Below, in pieces: positions 27,901 through 38,322 of a stretch of 64,000 nt of DNA. Location: positions 1,426,001 through 1,490,000 of the forward strand of contig NC_008541.1 of the NCBI RefSeq assembly GCF_000196235.1, written 5' to 3'. Origin of the DNA: Arthrobacter sp. FB24 (GTDB taxonomy: Bacteria; Actinomycetota; Actinomycetes; Actinomycetales; Micrococcaceae). Every line of letters begins with the position of its first letter. The first letter of the stretch is position 1. A program made the translations under genes and the position numbers. The notes under the pieces are model-generated. The model ran no database searches. It had not been told where the DNA came from and was given only the letters and a program-made list of their open reading frames with translations.

Positions 27901-29383
27901 CCCGGCACACCAGGACCAGCCCACCGTCTTCTATGAGCCGGACAGGGACGGCAACATGGCCATCTACGGGACGGGCGGTTCCGGTAAGTCAGCCGCGCTG
28001 CGCGGCATCGCCATCGCCGCGGCAGTGACTCCGCGCGGTGGCCCCGTGCATGTCTACGGCATCGACTGCGGTTCGTCGGGACTTAAGATGCTCGATGGGC
28101 TCCCGCACGTCGGCGAGATCATCAACGGCGACGACGTCGAACGTGTCGGCCGGTTGCTGCGTTGGCTGCGCGATGTTGCCGACGACCGCGCTGCCCGCTA
28201 CGCCGAAGTCCGCGCCTCCACCATCGTGGAATACCGGAAACTGGCCAATGACCCGGATGAGAAGCGGATCTTCATCCTGGTGGACGGCATGTCCAACTTC
28301 CGGGAGGCGTACGAATACAGCCGCCTGTCAGCGCTCTGGGACATTTTCCTTCAGCTGGCGACGGACGGCCGGCCGCTGGGCATCCACCTGGTGGTCACCG
28401 GGGACCGGCCCAACGCAGTCCCGGCGTCGCTGCTGGCTTCGATTCAGCGCCGCCTGGTCCTGCGGCTCTCATCCGAGGACGACTACATTTCGCTGGACGT
28501 GCCCAAGGATGTCCTGAGCCAAGCCTCGCCCCCGGGCCGCGGCCTGCTGGGAGGGCACGAGGTCCAGCTTGCCGTGCTTGGTGGCGACTCGAACCTTGCG
28601 CTGCAGGCCCGCGAAGTGCACAAGCTCAGCGAGGCCATGCTGCGCCAGGGCGTGGAAAAGGCACCGCAGATCGAACGCCTGCCCGAGCAGGTGGACCTCG
28701 ACATCCTCCCTGCGGGAACCCGGGACCTGCCGGTCATCGGCGTCGACGACGAGACGCTCCAGCCGGCCGAAATCATGGCCAAGGGACCGCTGCTCGTTGC
28801 TGGTCCGCCGGGTGCCGGCCGTACGGTGGCGCTGGTCACCATGGCCTACGCCCTGCGCCGGTCCAACCCCGGCACCGAACTGATCTACATCGGCTCGCGC
28901 CGGTCCGCCGTCGCGTCGCTGAAGGTCTGGAACCGTGCCCTCGTGGGCGCCGACGACGTCGAAGAGGCAATTGACGGGCTGGTTGACTACTCTTCGGAGA
29001 ACCCCGGCAGGCTGGCCATCTTCATCGAGGGCCTGACCGAGTTCACGGACACCGGCGCCGAGTCCGGCATCGAGCAGCTGGTCACGACGTCCATCAAAGC
29101 CGACCAGTGGGTGGTGGGGGAGTCTGAGACGTCCACCTGGTCCTCCGCATGGTCACTGTCGCAGCCGTTCAAGTCCGGACGGCGCGGACTCCTGATCAAC
29201 CCCGGCGACATCGAAGGCGACAGCCTGCTGAGCACCTCGCTCGGCAAGATCAGTTCCGATTTCATTCCGGGCCGCGGCTACATCGTGGGCCGGGGCAAGG
29301 TCCGCAAGCTGCAGATTGCCCTGCCGCCGGAGAACCGCAGCCAGGCCGATCCGGACCTCAACCGGGTGGGAGCCGCACGGTGA
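24902..29383 (+). CDS. EssC-like type VII secretion FtsK/SpoIIIE ATPase with N-terminal FHA domain
   Basis: 1,493 aa, close to EssC length (about 1,480). The order is a ubiquitin-like or first FHA-like segment (1-95), a canonical FHA domain (about 107-200: YIGRDRDVD, SKRHARI, NSANG), two adjacent membrane spans (about 240-280) and then three FtsK/SpoIIIE domains. Domain 1 is canonical, with Walker A GTTGAGKS (697-704) and Walker B IIIVDEF (Asp803, Glu804). Domain 2 has GTGGSGKS (1023-1030) but ILVDG instead of DE. Domain 3 has GPPGAGRT (1301-1308, Lys replaced by Arg) and FIEG. Domain 1 is probably the main ATP hydrolyser. It would energise export of the WXG100 protein encoded next. Its FHA domain links it to the kinase/phosphatase pair upstream. 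Confidence 0.93.
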   Translation: MKIRLTLRREPADAKDLAVTVDGLATVADIATQLWAADPERRGTQPPENLSLCIDEAFVAGGMRGNILNRTDNLLESGLRPGSIVSLRQVSEQFAAPGANRGPAAATLRVLSGPDVGQEFSLPSGTSYIGRDRDVDIRLSDPMTSKRHARITVGETVEIVDTNSANGLIMDGLPVTRATLNSSDTVTLGDTTISVVGLGHHGGAPTSPLVDFNRSPRVVPRFAPPKRVLPAGPKRQEHHPFPYIMLIAPLMMGAILFAVTGNVLSVLFMMMMPLFIIGHYVDQKMQSKRERKEQLKQFREAMAAFRKDITELQHIERSVRLQEAPSVSDTVDSIYKLGPLLWTHRPEHSGFLGLRFGLGTAPSRISFDEPSNNETEAEYMQEIQACLKQFQDIEGVPIVSQLRSAGAFGLAGARGLVDDVARGMVLQTVGLHSPAEVVVTAITSAKSRERWNWLQWLPHVGSGHSPLSGDHLAAGPAGGSSLLARLEDLIDQREAGAQSPRPAPRPGLDGEKGDIPGPVLPSVLLIVEDDAPVDRGRLTRLVERGPDSGVHVMWVATSVQSLPAACRDFMVVDGDHGTTTGQVRLGRHTYPVSCESLDADLATQLARMLSPVIDVGKPVDDDSDLPRAVSYVSLIGKDFMDNPQAVADRWKENNSVHATAVANRKDNGTLRALVGSKGIEPLYLDLKNEGPHALVGGTTGAGKSEFLQSWVMGMAAAYSPDRVSFLFVDYKGGAAFADCLHLPHTVGLVTDLSQHLVRRALTSLRAELHYREHLLNRKKAKDLLGLQREADPEAPPYLIIIVDEFAALATEVPEFVDGVVDVAARGRSLGLHLILATQRPAGVIKESLRANTNLRVALRMADEDDATDILGVPTAAYFDPSIPGRGAAKTGPGRIQGFQTGYAGGWTTDKPQAPQIDIVEMAFGSGPGWAAPAPEKPVREEPAGPNDIARMTANIIKAAEVLSIAPPRKPWLNELAKTYDFSKLPNPRTDERLLLGVADDPAHQDQPTVFYEPDRDGNMAIYGTGGSGKSAALRGIAIAAAVTPRGGPVHVYGIDCGSSGLKMLDGLPHVGEIINGDDVERVGRLLRWLRDVADDRAARYAEVRASTIVEYRKLANDPDEKRIFILVDGMSNFREAYEYSRLSALWDIFLQLATDGRPLGIHLVVTGDRPNAVPASLLASIQRRLVLRLSSEDDYISLDVPKDVLSQASPPGRGLLGGHEVQLAVLGGDSNLALQAREVHKLSEAMLRQGVEKAPQIERLPEQVDLDILPAGTRDLPVIGVDDETLQPAEIMAKGPLLVAGPPGAGRTVALVTMAYALRRSNPGTELIYIGSRRSAVASLKVWNRALVGADDVEEAIDGLVDYSSENPGRLAIFIEGLTEFTDTGAESGIEQLVTTSIKADQWVVGESETSTWSSAWSLSQPFKSGRRGLLINPGDIEGDSLLSTSLGKISSDFIPGRGYIVGRGKVRKLQIALPPENRSQADPDLNRVGAAR

Positions 29384-29407
29384 GAGTGCCGATGGGCAGG
29401 GCTGCAT

Positions 29408-29451
29408 GGGGAGCGGTGCCCATCGACAGTGACCGGGCCGCGGGATAGTTT
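29408..29451 (+). promoter_or_regulatory. Candidate promoter of WXG100 gene with shared 18-bp element
   Basis: GGGGAGCGGTGCCCATCG (29408-29425) followed after 20 bases by TAGTTT (29446-29451). Sequence and spacing match the element before the second giant gene (6693-6736). Confidence 0.5.
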
Positions 29452-29533
29452 CTAGGTAATGGATCTTCCGGATGAGCCGGGGGCCGCTGGGGATGCCGAT
29501 CGGATCGGGTCCGTTGACTGAAGGAGAAAACTA

Positions 29534-29797
29534 ATGGCTATTTGGGGTGCAGACATTGCTCAGCTCAAGGCGCTCGGTACCAAGCTTCAGGCTGGTTCGT
29601 CCGAGATCGAGAAGGCTAAGTCGCAGCTGACGAAGGCTCTTGACAGCACCGACTGGAAGGGCCCGGACGCGGAGAAGTTCCGCAGCGAATGGTCCGGCCG
29701 GCACGTAACGGACCTGGCCCGCGTGGCCCGGGCGCTGGAAGAAGCCGGCAAGCAGGCCAGCAAGAACGCCGCCCAGCAGGAAGAGGCTTCCCGCTAG
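29534..29797 (+). CDS. WXG100-family type VII secretion substrate
   Basis: 87 aa, slightly short for the roughly 100-aa family. It is predicted as two helices joined by the W-K-G turn (DSTDWKGPDAEKFRSEW, WKG at residues 41-43). RBS AAGGAG lies 7 bases before ATG 29534. It is a single gene rather than an EsxA/EsxB pair, so a homodimer is likely. The usual C-terminal YxxxD/E export signal is absent: the tail after the second helix is short, Ala/Glu-rich and has no Tyr. It lies 150 bases downstream of the EssC-like ATPase with its own candidate promoter and a strong terminator after it. It is likely exported by that ATPase, either as substrate or as a machine component. Confidence 0.93.
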   Translation: MAIWGADIAQLKALGTKLQAGSSEIEKAKSQLTKALDSTDWKGPDAEKFRSEWSGRHVTDLARVARALEEAGKQASKNAAQQEEASR

Positions 29798-29823
29798 GGA
29801 ACGCCCGCCGCTGGCAACGCTGA

Positions 29824-33044
<3,221 letters not shown>

Positions 33045-33103
33045 GACCCCGCCCAGGCTAGGACCCCGCAAAGGCGTGGGCCCGGCCCAAAGGTGGGCCC
33101 CGC

Positions 33104-34459
33104 TTAGGCGTGCGCGCCAGCCAGTCCGGCAGCACCGGAGTACCGGTTGAGCGGGCGCTCCAGTCCGTAGTGCCCCCGCAGCGTGTCGGCTGTGTATTCC
33201 GTCCGGAACAGGCCCCGCCGGCGCAGGACCGGCACCACGTGGTCCACAAAGGCCTCAAGCCCTGAGGGGAGCACCGCGGGCATGATGTTGAAGCCGTCGG
33301 CCGCGCCGTTTTCAAACCAGAGCCGGATGGCATCGGCCACCTGCTCCGGAGTACCCGAGAACGTGCGATGTCCGCGGCCGCCGCCCAGGCGGCCGATCAG
33401 CTGCCGCACTGTGAGCCGTTCGCGACGGCCGAGCTCCACGATCAGGGTGTAGCGGCTCTTGGCACCCTGGATGGAATCCTCATCGGGAAGGTCTGCCGGC
33501 AGTTGCCGGTCCAGCGGGAGGTCGTCCGGGCTGACACCGAGGGTTTTGGCAAGTTCTATCCGCGCATATTCCGGACGGATCAGCTCGTCGAGTTCACGCT
33601 CCAGCTTCTTCGCCTCGGCTTCTGTCCCTGCCAGCACGGGCACGATTCCGGGCAGGATCTTGATGCCTTCAGGGTCTCGTCCGGCGGCTGCGGTGCGGGC
33701 CTTGAGGTCGCTGTAGAAGCTCTGCGCGTCCTCGAGCGTCTGCTGCGCCGTGAACACGGCTTCGGCGTAGCGCGCGGCGAGGCCCTTGCCGTCTTCGGAG
33801 GAGCCCGCCTGGACAATCAGCGGGTATCCCTGCGGGGACCGCGGAACGTTGAGCGGCCCGCGAACCCGGAAATGCTTTCCGACGTGGTCGATCGGCCTGA
33901 CCTTGTCCGGGTCGGCCCAGACGCCCGCCTCCTTGTCCGCCACCACGGCGTCATCGTCCCAGCTGTCCCAGAGTTTGCCGGCGACGTCCAGGAACTCTGC
34001 CGCCCGCTCATAGCGCGTTGCGTGCGCGGGCTGGTCGTCGACGCCAAAGTTCCGGGCGGCGTCGGGCCCGGCGGTAGTGACGACGTTCCAGCCGGCACGG
34101 CCCGCGCTGACGAAGTCGACGGATGCAAAGCGCCTCGCGAGGTTGAACGGGTCGTTGTACGTGGTGGAGGCCGTGGCAATGAGGCCGATCTTCTCGGTGG
34201 CTGCGGCGATGGCGGTCAGCAGCACTGTCGGTTCGAGCTTTCCGGCCGGCCGGCGGCCCACGTTTCCGAAGATCGCGGGCGAGTCGGCAAAGAAGATGGA
34301 ATCGAACGTGCCCCGCTCGGCGATCCGGGCGAGATTGCGGTAGTGGGTGATGTCCGTGCTCGCCCGGGGGTTGCTTTCGGGCAGCCGCCAGGACGCTTCG
34401 TGGTGGCCGGTACTCATGAGGAAGGCGTTGAGATGCAGGGTGCGCTGGTGGGATGCCAT
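33104..34459 (-). CDS. NtaA/SnaA/DszA-type FMN-dependent monooxygenase (LLM-like)
   Basis: 451 aa starting at ATG 34457-34459 (MASHQRTLHLNAF). Longer in-frame extensions run through the 20-bp repeat array and are rejected. Features of bacterial-luciferase-fold FMN monooxygenases of the nitrilotriacetate/dibenzothiophene-sulfone group include ARIAERGTFDSIFFADSP, SAGRAGWNVVTT, SEDGKGLAARYAEAVFT and a C-terminal GTPEQVADAIRLWFENGAADGF. The enzyme would oxidise an organic (often S- or N-containing) substrate using FMNH2 from a separate reductase, which is not encoded nearby. The divergent neighbour is a GNAT acetyltransferase. The substrate is unknown. Confidence 0.9.
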   Translation of the reverse strand: MASHQRTLHLNAFLMSTGHHEASWRLPESNPRASTDITHYRNLARIAERGTFDSIFFADSPAIFGNVGRRPAGKLEPTVLLTAIAAATEKIGLIATASTTYNDPFNLARRFASVDFVSAGRAGWNVVTTAGPDAARNFGVDDQPAHATRYERAAEFLDVAGKLWDSWDDDAVVADKEAGVWADPDKVRPIDHVGKHFRVRGPLNVPRSPQGYPLIVQAGSSEDGKGLAARYAEAVFTAQQTLEDAQSFYSDLKARTAAAGRDPEGIKILPGIVPVLAGTEAEAKKLERELDELIRPEYARIELAKTLGVSPDDLPLDRQLPADLPDEDSIQGAKSRYTLIVELGRRERLTVRQLIGRLGGGRGHRTFSGTPEQVADAIRLWFENGAADGFNIMPAVLPSGLEAFVDHVVPVLRRRGLFRTEYTADTLRGHYGLERPLNRYSGAAGLAGAHA

Positions 34460-34540
34460 GGGAGTGTTCCTGTCTGTCGGGCGGCGTCGGTGGTGCCAAT
34501 CAACCACAGCCGAAGGCGGGGCGGCCAGCACGGCCGACCA

Positions 34541-34620
34541 CTGGGGCAATGCCCGGAAACACGGGGCAATACCCGGAAATACTGGGCAATGCCGTGCAAC
34601 GTGGGGCAACGCCCGGACAC
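34541..34620. repeat. Four tandem 20-bp degenerate palindromic repeats
   Basis: The period is exactly 20 bases: units start at 34541, 34561, 34581 and 34601. The core is GGGCAATGCCC, an interrupted palindrome (GGGCA-A-TGCCC), perfect in unit 1 and with one change in each of units 2-4. They lie in the 283-base region between the divergent monooxygenase and GNAT genes. This looks like an operator array. Confidence 0.85.
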
Positions 34621-34742
34621 GCGGACGGCACCAACGGGAGGCAAGCCGCGGAACATGGGCCAGCTCCGGACTTAGTGATAGTTCAATCACGGAAACAGCC
34701 CTTTTACGGGACCGGGCCTGCGCCCGCGACTACCATGGATAA

Positions 34743-35246
34743 GTGCATTCGCAGATCCTCATTCGCCCCGCCGTTCCGGCAGATTTCGACGCCGTAGCCC
34801 GCATCACGCGGGACGCCTACCTCGCCGCCGGCTACTTCGCGAATGCCGACCACCCCTACATGCTGCAGATCCAGGACGTGGCCAAACGGGCCGGCCAGGC
34901 CACCATCTGGGTGGCCGAGCGGGCGGGACGCATCGTCGGTTCGGTAACGCTCGCCGTCGCCGGTGAGCCTTTCGCGGACATCGCACTGCCGGATGAACTC
35001 GAATTCCGCATGCTGGTGGTGGACCCGGCGGTCCAGCGCAGCGGCGCAGGCAAGGCCATGGTCGAGGCGATCATCGACCATGCGAAGTCGCTGGACGGCA
35101 TTAGGGCCGTGGCACTGACCACCGGCCGCACGTGGGAGAGCGCGCACGGGCTGTACCGGAAAACAGGCTTCCATCGCGTCCCCGAACGCGACTGGTTCGT
35201 GACGGACACCGACATAAAGCTGCTGGTTTACCGGCTCGACGTGTAG
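34743..35246 (+). CDS. GNAT-family N-acetyltransferase
   Basis: 167 aa from GTG 34743. It has the acetyl-CoA-binding core of GNAT enzymes (FRMLVVDPAVQRSGAGKAMVEAII, with the R-x-x-G-x-G/A loop) and the C-terminal LYRKTGFHRVPERDW segment typical of small-molecule or amino-acid acetyltransferases. No strong RBS is visible. The next upstream ATG is out of frame. It is followed 47 bases later by a RidA gene in the same direction. The substrate is unknown. Confidence 0.88.
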   Translation: MHSQILIRPAVPADFDAVARITRDAYLAAGYFANADHPYMLQIQDVAKRAGQATIWVAERAGRIVGSVTLAVAGEPFADIALPDELEFRMLVVDPAVQRSGAGKAMVEAIIDHAKSLDGIRAVALTTGRTWESAHGLYRKTGFHRVPERDWFVTDTDIKLLVYRLDV

Positions 35247-35293
35247 CCGCCCTAAAGTGGTGCCGACTCAAGGCACCATCGAAAGGCACACCC

Positions 35294-35677
35294 ATGCGCA
35301 AGACATTCGGTTCCGGCTCCTCGTGGGAGCAGACCCTCGGCTATTCCCGTGCGGTACAGGTGGACAACACCCTGTACATCTCCGCCACCGCGGCGAGCGG
35401 TGACAACGGAATCGTGGGCGAGGGCTTCTACACGCAGACCAGGTTCATCCTGGAAAAGCTGGGCGCCGTCCTGGCCGAGGCCGGTTTTGACTACAGCGAC
35501 GTGGTGCAGTCCAAGCTGTACCTCACGGACATCAGCAAATGGGAAGACGCCGGCCGCGCCCACGGTGAAGTCTTTGGCGAGATCCGCCCCACCTTGTCGC
35601 TGGTCCATGTGCTGCCGTTCCTGGATCCCAAGATGCTGGTGGAGATCGAACTCGTGGCCCAGAAGAGCGCAAGCTAG
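35294..35677 (+). CDS. RidA-family (YjgF/UK114) reactive intermediate deaminase
   Basis: 127 aa from ATG 35294, with RBS GAAAGG upstream. Longer in-frame extension overlaps the GNAT gene and is not homologous. Family features include YSRAVQVDNTLYISATA, the conserved Arg in the IRPTLSLVHV strand that binds the 2-imino acid carboxylate, and the final MLVEIELVA strand. RidA hydrolyses enamine/imine intermediates from PLP enzymes, and trimer formation is expected. It could support the amino-acid catabolic genes of the region, but no specific partner is evident. Confidence 0.9.
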   Translation: MRKTFGSGSSWEQTLGYSRAVQVDNTLYISATAASGDNGIVGEGFYTQTRFILEKLGAVLAEAGFDYSDVVQSKLYLTDISKWEDAGRAHGEVFGEIRPTLSLVHVLPFLDPKMLVEIELVAQKSAS

Positions 35678-35711
35678 CCCCCCACGGCGGTTACCGCGCC
35701 GCGTCGCGGAA

Positions 35712-36374
35712 TTAATTAGCCGGGAGGCCGTAGCGGTGTTCCGGGCGGCCCGTGGTGCCGTACCGGAGCTGGATGTCGACGGCGCCGTCGTCCGCCAGCG
35801 AGGACAGGTACCGCTGGGCGGTGGCCCGGGACACCCCTACCCGCCCGGCGACTTCGGCCGCCGAATACTGTTCCCCTGGCACCAGCGATTCGAGCACCGC
35901 GGCTTCGGTGGCGGAGCGGGGCTTGGCCGAGGGGGTGACGTCGCCCGGAATCAGCGAACGCTTGGCCCGCTCCACCGTTTCCTGGTCCAGCGCACCCGGC
36001 TGCGCCAGGATCCGCCGGTACCGGGCATAGGAGCGGAGCTGCTGCGACAGGGACTCCGCTGTGAACGGTTTCAGCAGGTAGCCCAGGGCGCCGCGGCGGA
36101 ACGCCACCCGCAGCGACGCCGCATCCGAGGCGGCGCTCAGGATCATGGTGTCCACGTCCAGCTGGCCGAGCAGGTCAAGCCCGGACGCATCAGGCAGGTA
36201 AACATCCAGCAATACAAGGTCCGGGCGCAGGCTGTGGATGGCCTGCAGCGCCAGCGACGCCGAACCCGCGGGCGGCAGCGCCATGAAACCCGCCACCGAA
36301 TCAACATAGGCCGCGTGCAGCTTGGCGACGTGGAAATCGTCATCCACAATCAGGACCCTTAAATCCTCAGCCAT
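35712..36374 (-). CDS. CitB/DcuR-type response regulator
   Basis: 220 aa from ATG 36372-36374. The receiver domain has an acidic triad at residues 11-13, phospho-acceptor Asp57 (LVLLDVYLPD) and a conserved Lys (GYLLKPF). The C-terminal helix-turn-helix (YSAAEVAGRVGVSRATAQRYLSSL) is the type seen in CitB/DcuR/DctR regulators of di- and tricarboxylate uptake. The start overlaps the end of the sensor kinase gene by eight bases, so the pair is co-translated. It is inferred to activate the divergent CitMHS transporter. Confidence 0.93.
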   Translation of the reverse strand: MAEDLRVLIVDDDFHVAKLHAAYVDSVAGFMALPPAGSASLALQAIHSLRPDLVLLDVYLPDASGLDLLGQLDVDTMILSAASDAASLRVAFRRGALGYLLKPFTAESLSQQLRSYARYRRILAQPGALDQETVERAKRSLIPGDVTPSAKPRSATEAAVLESLVPGEQYSAAEVAGRVGVSRATAQRYLSSLADDGAVDIQLRYGTTGRPEHRYGLPAN

Positions 36375-38142
36375 CGGTGTCCTTCCCGGCATTGTAGTCC
36401 TCTCCGACATAACTGTTCTCCCTGGGGGGCTTGTCCCGCCCGGGGGAATCGGCGGTGGTCCGCGGCAGGGTCGCCATAAAGACGGCACCCGGTCCGCCCG
36501 GGGAACCGGGATCCAGGACCCGGACGTCTCCTCCGCGGCGCCGCGCAAGCTGCCGGGCCAGGGCCAGCCCCAATCCCTGCCCGCCGCCGGCACGCGCCGG
36601 CCGTGCCGACGTCGTAAACCCCTCGGCGAACACGGCCTCCGCTTCGGGCCCCTCCGCCCCGGCTGCCTCGGATCCGACGGCCAGGCCGTCGCCGGAGTCA
36701 CCGACGACGATATGCAGCGTGCCGCCGTCGGCTCCCGGTTCGTCCAGCAGTTCCACCTCCACCCAGCGGTCCGCGGCGGAACCGGCGACAGCGGCGTTCA
36801 CGGCGTTGTCGATCAGGTTCCCGAGCACCGTGGTGACGTCCTGCGGCTCGGTGACCTGACCGCGCACCAGCGTTTCGGGGCCGATGCGCAACGTTACGCC
36901 GCGTTCGTCCGCTTCCACGCCCTTGGCGCCCACGAACGCCTGCAGGTAGGGATCCTGGAGGAGCTCGGCCTGGTCCACGGGGAACTTCAGCGGTCCCGTG
37001 GCAGCCAGCCGCGCCAGGTAATCGCGCGCCTGCTGGTGCTGCCCGATGCTCATGAAGCCGGCAATGGTGTGCAGCTGGTTGGCGAATTCGTGGCGCTGTG
37101 CCCGCAGCGCCGTGGACATCGTCCCCACGGCATCCAGCTGGCGGGTCAGGTGCTGGAGCTCGGTGCGGTCGCGGAGCATCACCACCCAGCCCAGGTCCTC
37201 CTGCCGGTGCAGCGCCTTCCGGGCACTGGCCACCAGCACGCGGCCGCCGGCGATGACTTCGACGGCGTCGGCCTCTGCGGCGTCCGGCAGGGTCAGGGCC
37301 TTCAACTGCTCCGGGACAGGGGCCCGCTTCCACGGCGTGCCGGTGAGGTCGGGCCGGCCGAGGAGCCGCTGGGCGGCAGCGTTGAAGACGCTGATCCTGC
37401 CGTCGGCTGAAACGCCGATCACGCCGTCGTCCACGCCCTGGAGTACCGCCACCTGGTCATGTACCAGCGTGCTGATCTCCTCCGGCTCCAGACCGAGCGT
37501 CAGCCGCTGCAGGCGGCGGCGCAGAAGGAACGAGGCCAGGATGCCGGCGAGCAGCGACCCTGCCGCGGTCAGCGCAATAGGGGTGATATCGCGGGTGAGG
37601 CTCTGCACGATGTTCTCGGTGGAATACCCCACGCTGACCTCGCCCACCACTGTGTCCGAATCCGGCGCGAAGACGGGCACCTTGGCACCCGCCGAGGGCC
37701 CCAGGGTACCGGTGTTCCGGGTGGTCACCTCCTTGCCCGACAGGGCCTCGGAGGGATCAGTGCTGACTTTTTCGCCCAGCCGGTCGGCGTCAGGGTGGGC
37801 CAGCCGAAGGCCGGTTTCATCGGTGATCACCACGAACAGCGCGCCCGTGCGGGTCCGGGCACCTTCAGCCACCGCCATTAGCGGGCCGGCCAGCAGCACC
37901 GATGCCGGGGGGGTGCCCGCCTCGCGGCTGATGGCCTGGACCTCCTGGCGGACAGCCGGATCCGAGGCAACGGTGCGTGCCAGGGTGAGCGCCTGGTTCT
38001 CCGCTTCCCGGCCCAGGCGCTCGTACGTCAGCCAGGCGTGCACGGCGCCGCTGAGCAGCACCACGAGCAGAACCACTCCGAGCTGCAGCAGCAGGGTCTG
38101 GGTGGAAAACCGCAGCGGCTGCCTCGGTGCCGGACGCTTCAT
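36367..38142 (-). CDS. CitA/DcuS-type sensor histidine kinase
   Basis: 591 aa. It has an N-terminal membrane span (about 15-40), a periplasmic PAS-like (PDC) sensor of about 130 aa, a second span (about 185-208), a cytosolic PAS domain (about 225-310) and a kinase core. The phospho-acceptor is His351 in QRHEFANQLHTIAGF, the H-E-x-x-N-x-L pattern of the citrate/C4-dicarboxylate sensor family. Then come the N box (LGNLIDNAVNAA) and glycine boxes (VGDSGDGL, GGQGLGLALARQLA). The gene is divergent from the citrate transporter and upstream of its cognate regulator, so it probably senses extracellular citrate or a related carboxylate. Confidence 0.93.
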   Translation of the reverse strand: MKRPAPRQPLRFSTQTLLLQLGVVLLVVLLSGAVHAWLTYERLGREAENQALTLARTVASDPAVRQEVQAISREAGTPPASVLLAGPLMAVAEGARTRTGALFVVITDETGLRLAHPDADRLGEKVSTDPSEALSGKEVTTRNTGTLGPSAGAKVPVFAPDSDTVVGEVSVGYSTENIVQSLTRDITPIALTAAGSLLAGILASFLLRRRLQRLTLGLEPEEISTLVHDQVAVLQGVDDGVIGVSADGRISVFNAAAQRLLGRPDLTGTPWKRAPVPEQLKALTLPDAAEADAVEVIAGGRVLVASARKALHRQEDLGWVVMLRDRTELQHLTRQLDAVGTMSTALRAQRHEFANQLHTIAGFMSIGQHQQARDYLARLAATGPLKFPVDQAELLQDPYLQAFVGAKGVEADERGVTLRIGPETLVRGQVTEPQDVTTVLGNLIDNAVNAAVAGSAADRWVEVELLDEPGADGGTLHIVVGDSGDGLAVGSEAAGAEGPEAEAVFAEGFTTSARPARAGGGQGLGLALARQLARRRGGDVRVLDPGSPGGPGAVFMATLPRTTADSPGRDKPPRENSYVGEDYNAGKDTDG

Positions 38143-38192
38143 TGCCCTCCTGACGGGGTTCGTGACGGGGTTTTCGGCGTGCTGAGCTAAAT

Positions 38193-38205
38193 GAGCAAAA
38201 TGCTC
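38193..38205. promoter_or_regulatory. Small inverted repeat in citrate regulator-transporter spacer
   Basis: GAGCA-AAA-TGCTC lies in the 180-base region between the sensor kinase start (38142) and the transporter start (38323). It is a candidate response-regulator site by position only. Confidence 0.3.
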
Positions 38206-38322
38206 CCAATAAGCAGTATGCCAATCAATTGAGCCAAAGGCACTGCCGTGACGCGGGCCACTCTAACGTCTGTAGTGCGCATCACACCGGAGTGGTGCCA
38301 CTGACTGACAAAGGAGCCGGCC

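Noticed and set aside
34541..34620. CRISPR-like array
   Set aside because: The repeats are contiguous 20-mers with no spacers and no cas genes are nearby. They are better read as an operator array.
34460..34690. N-terminal extension of the flavin monooxygenase through the repeat array
   Set aside because: The extension is low complexity, reflecting the DNA repeats. The family N-terminus begins at 34459.
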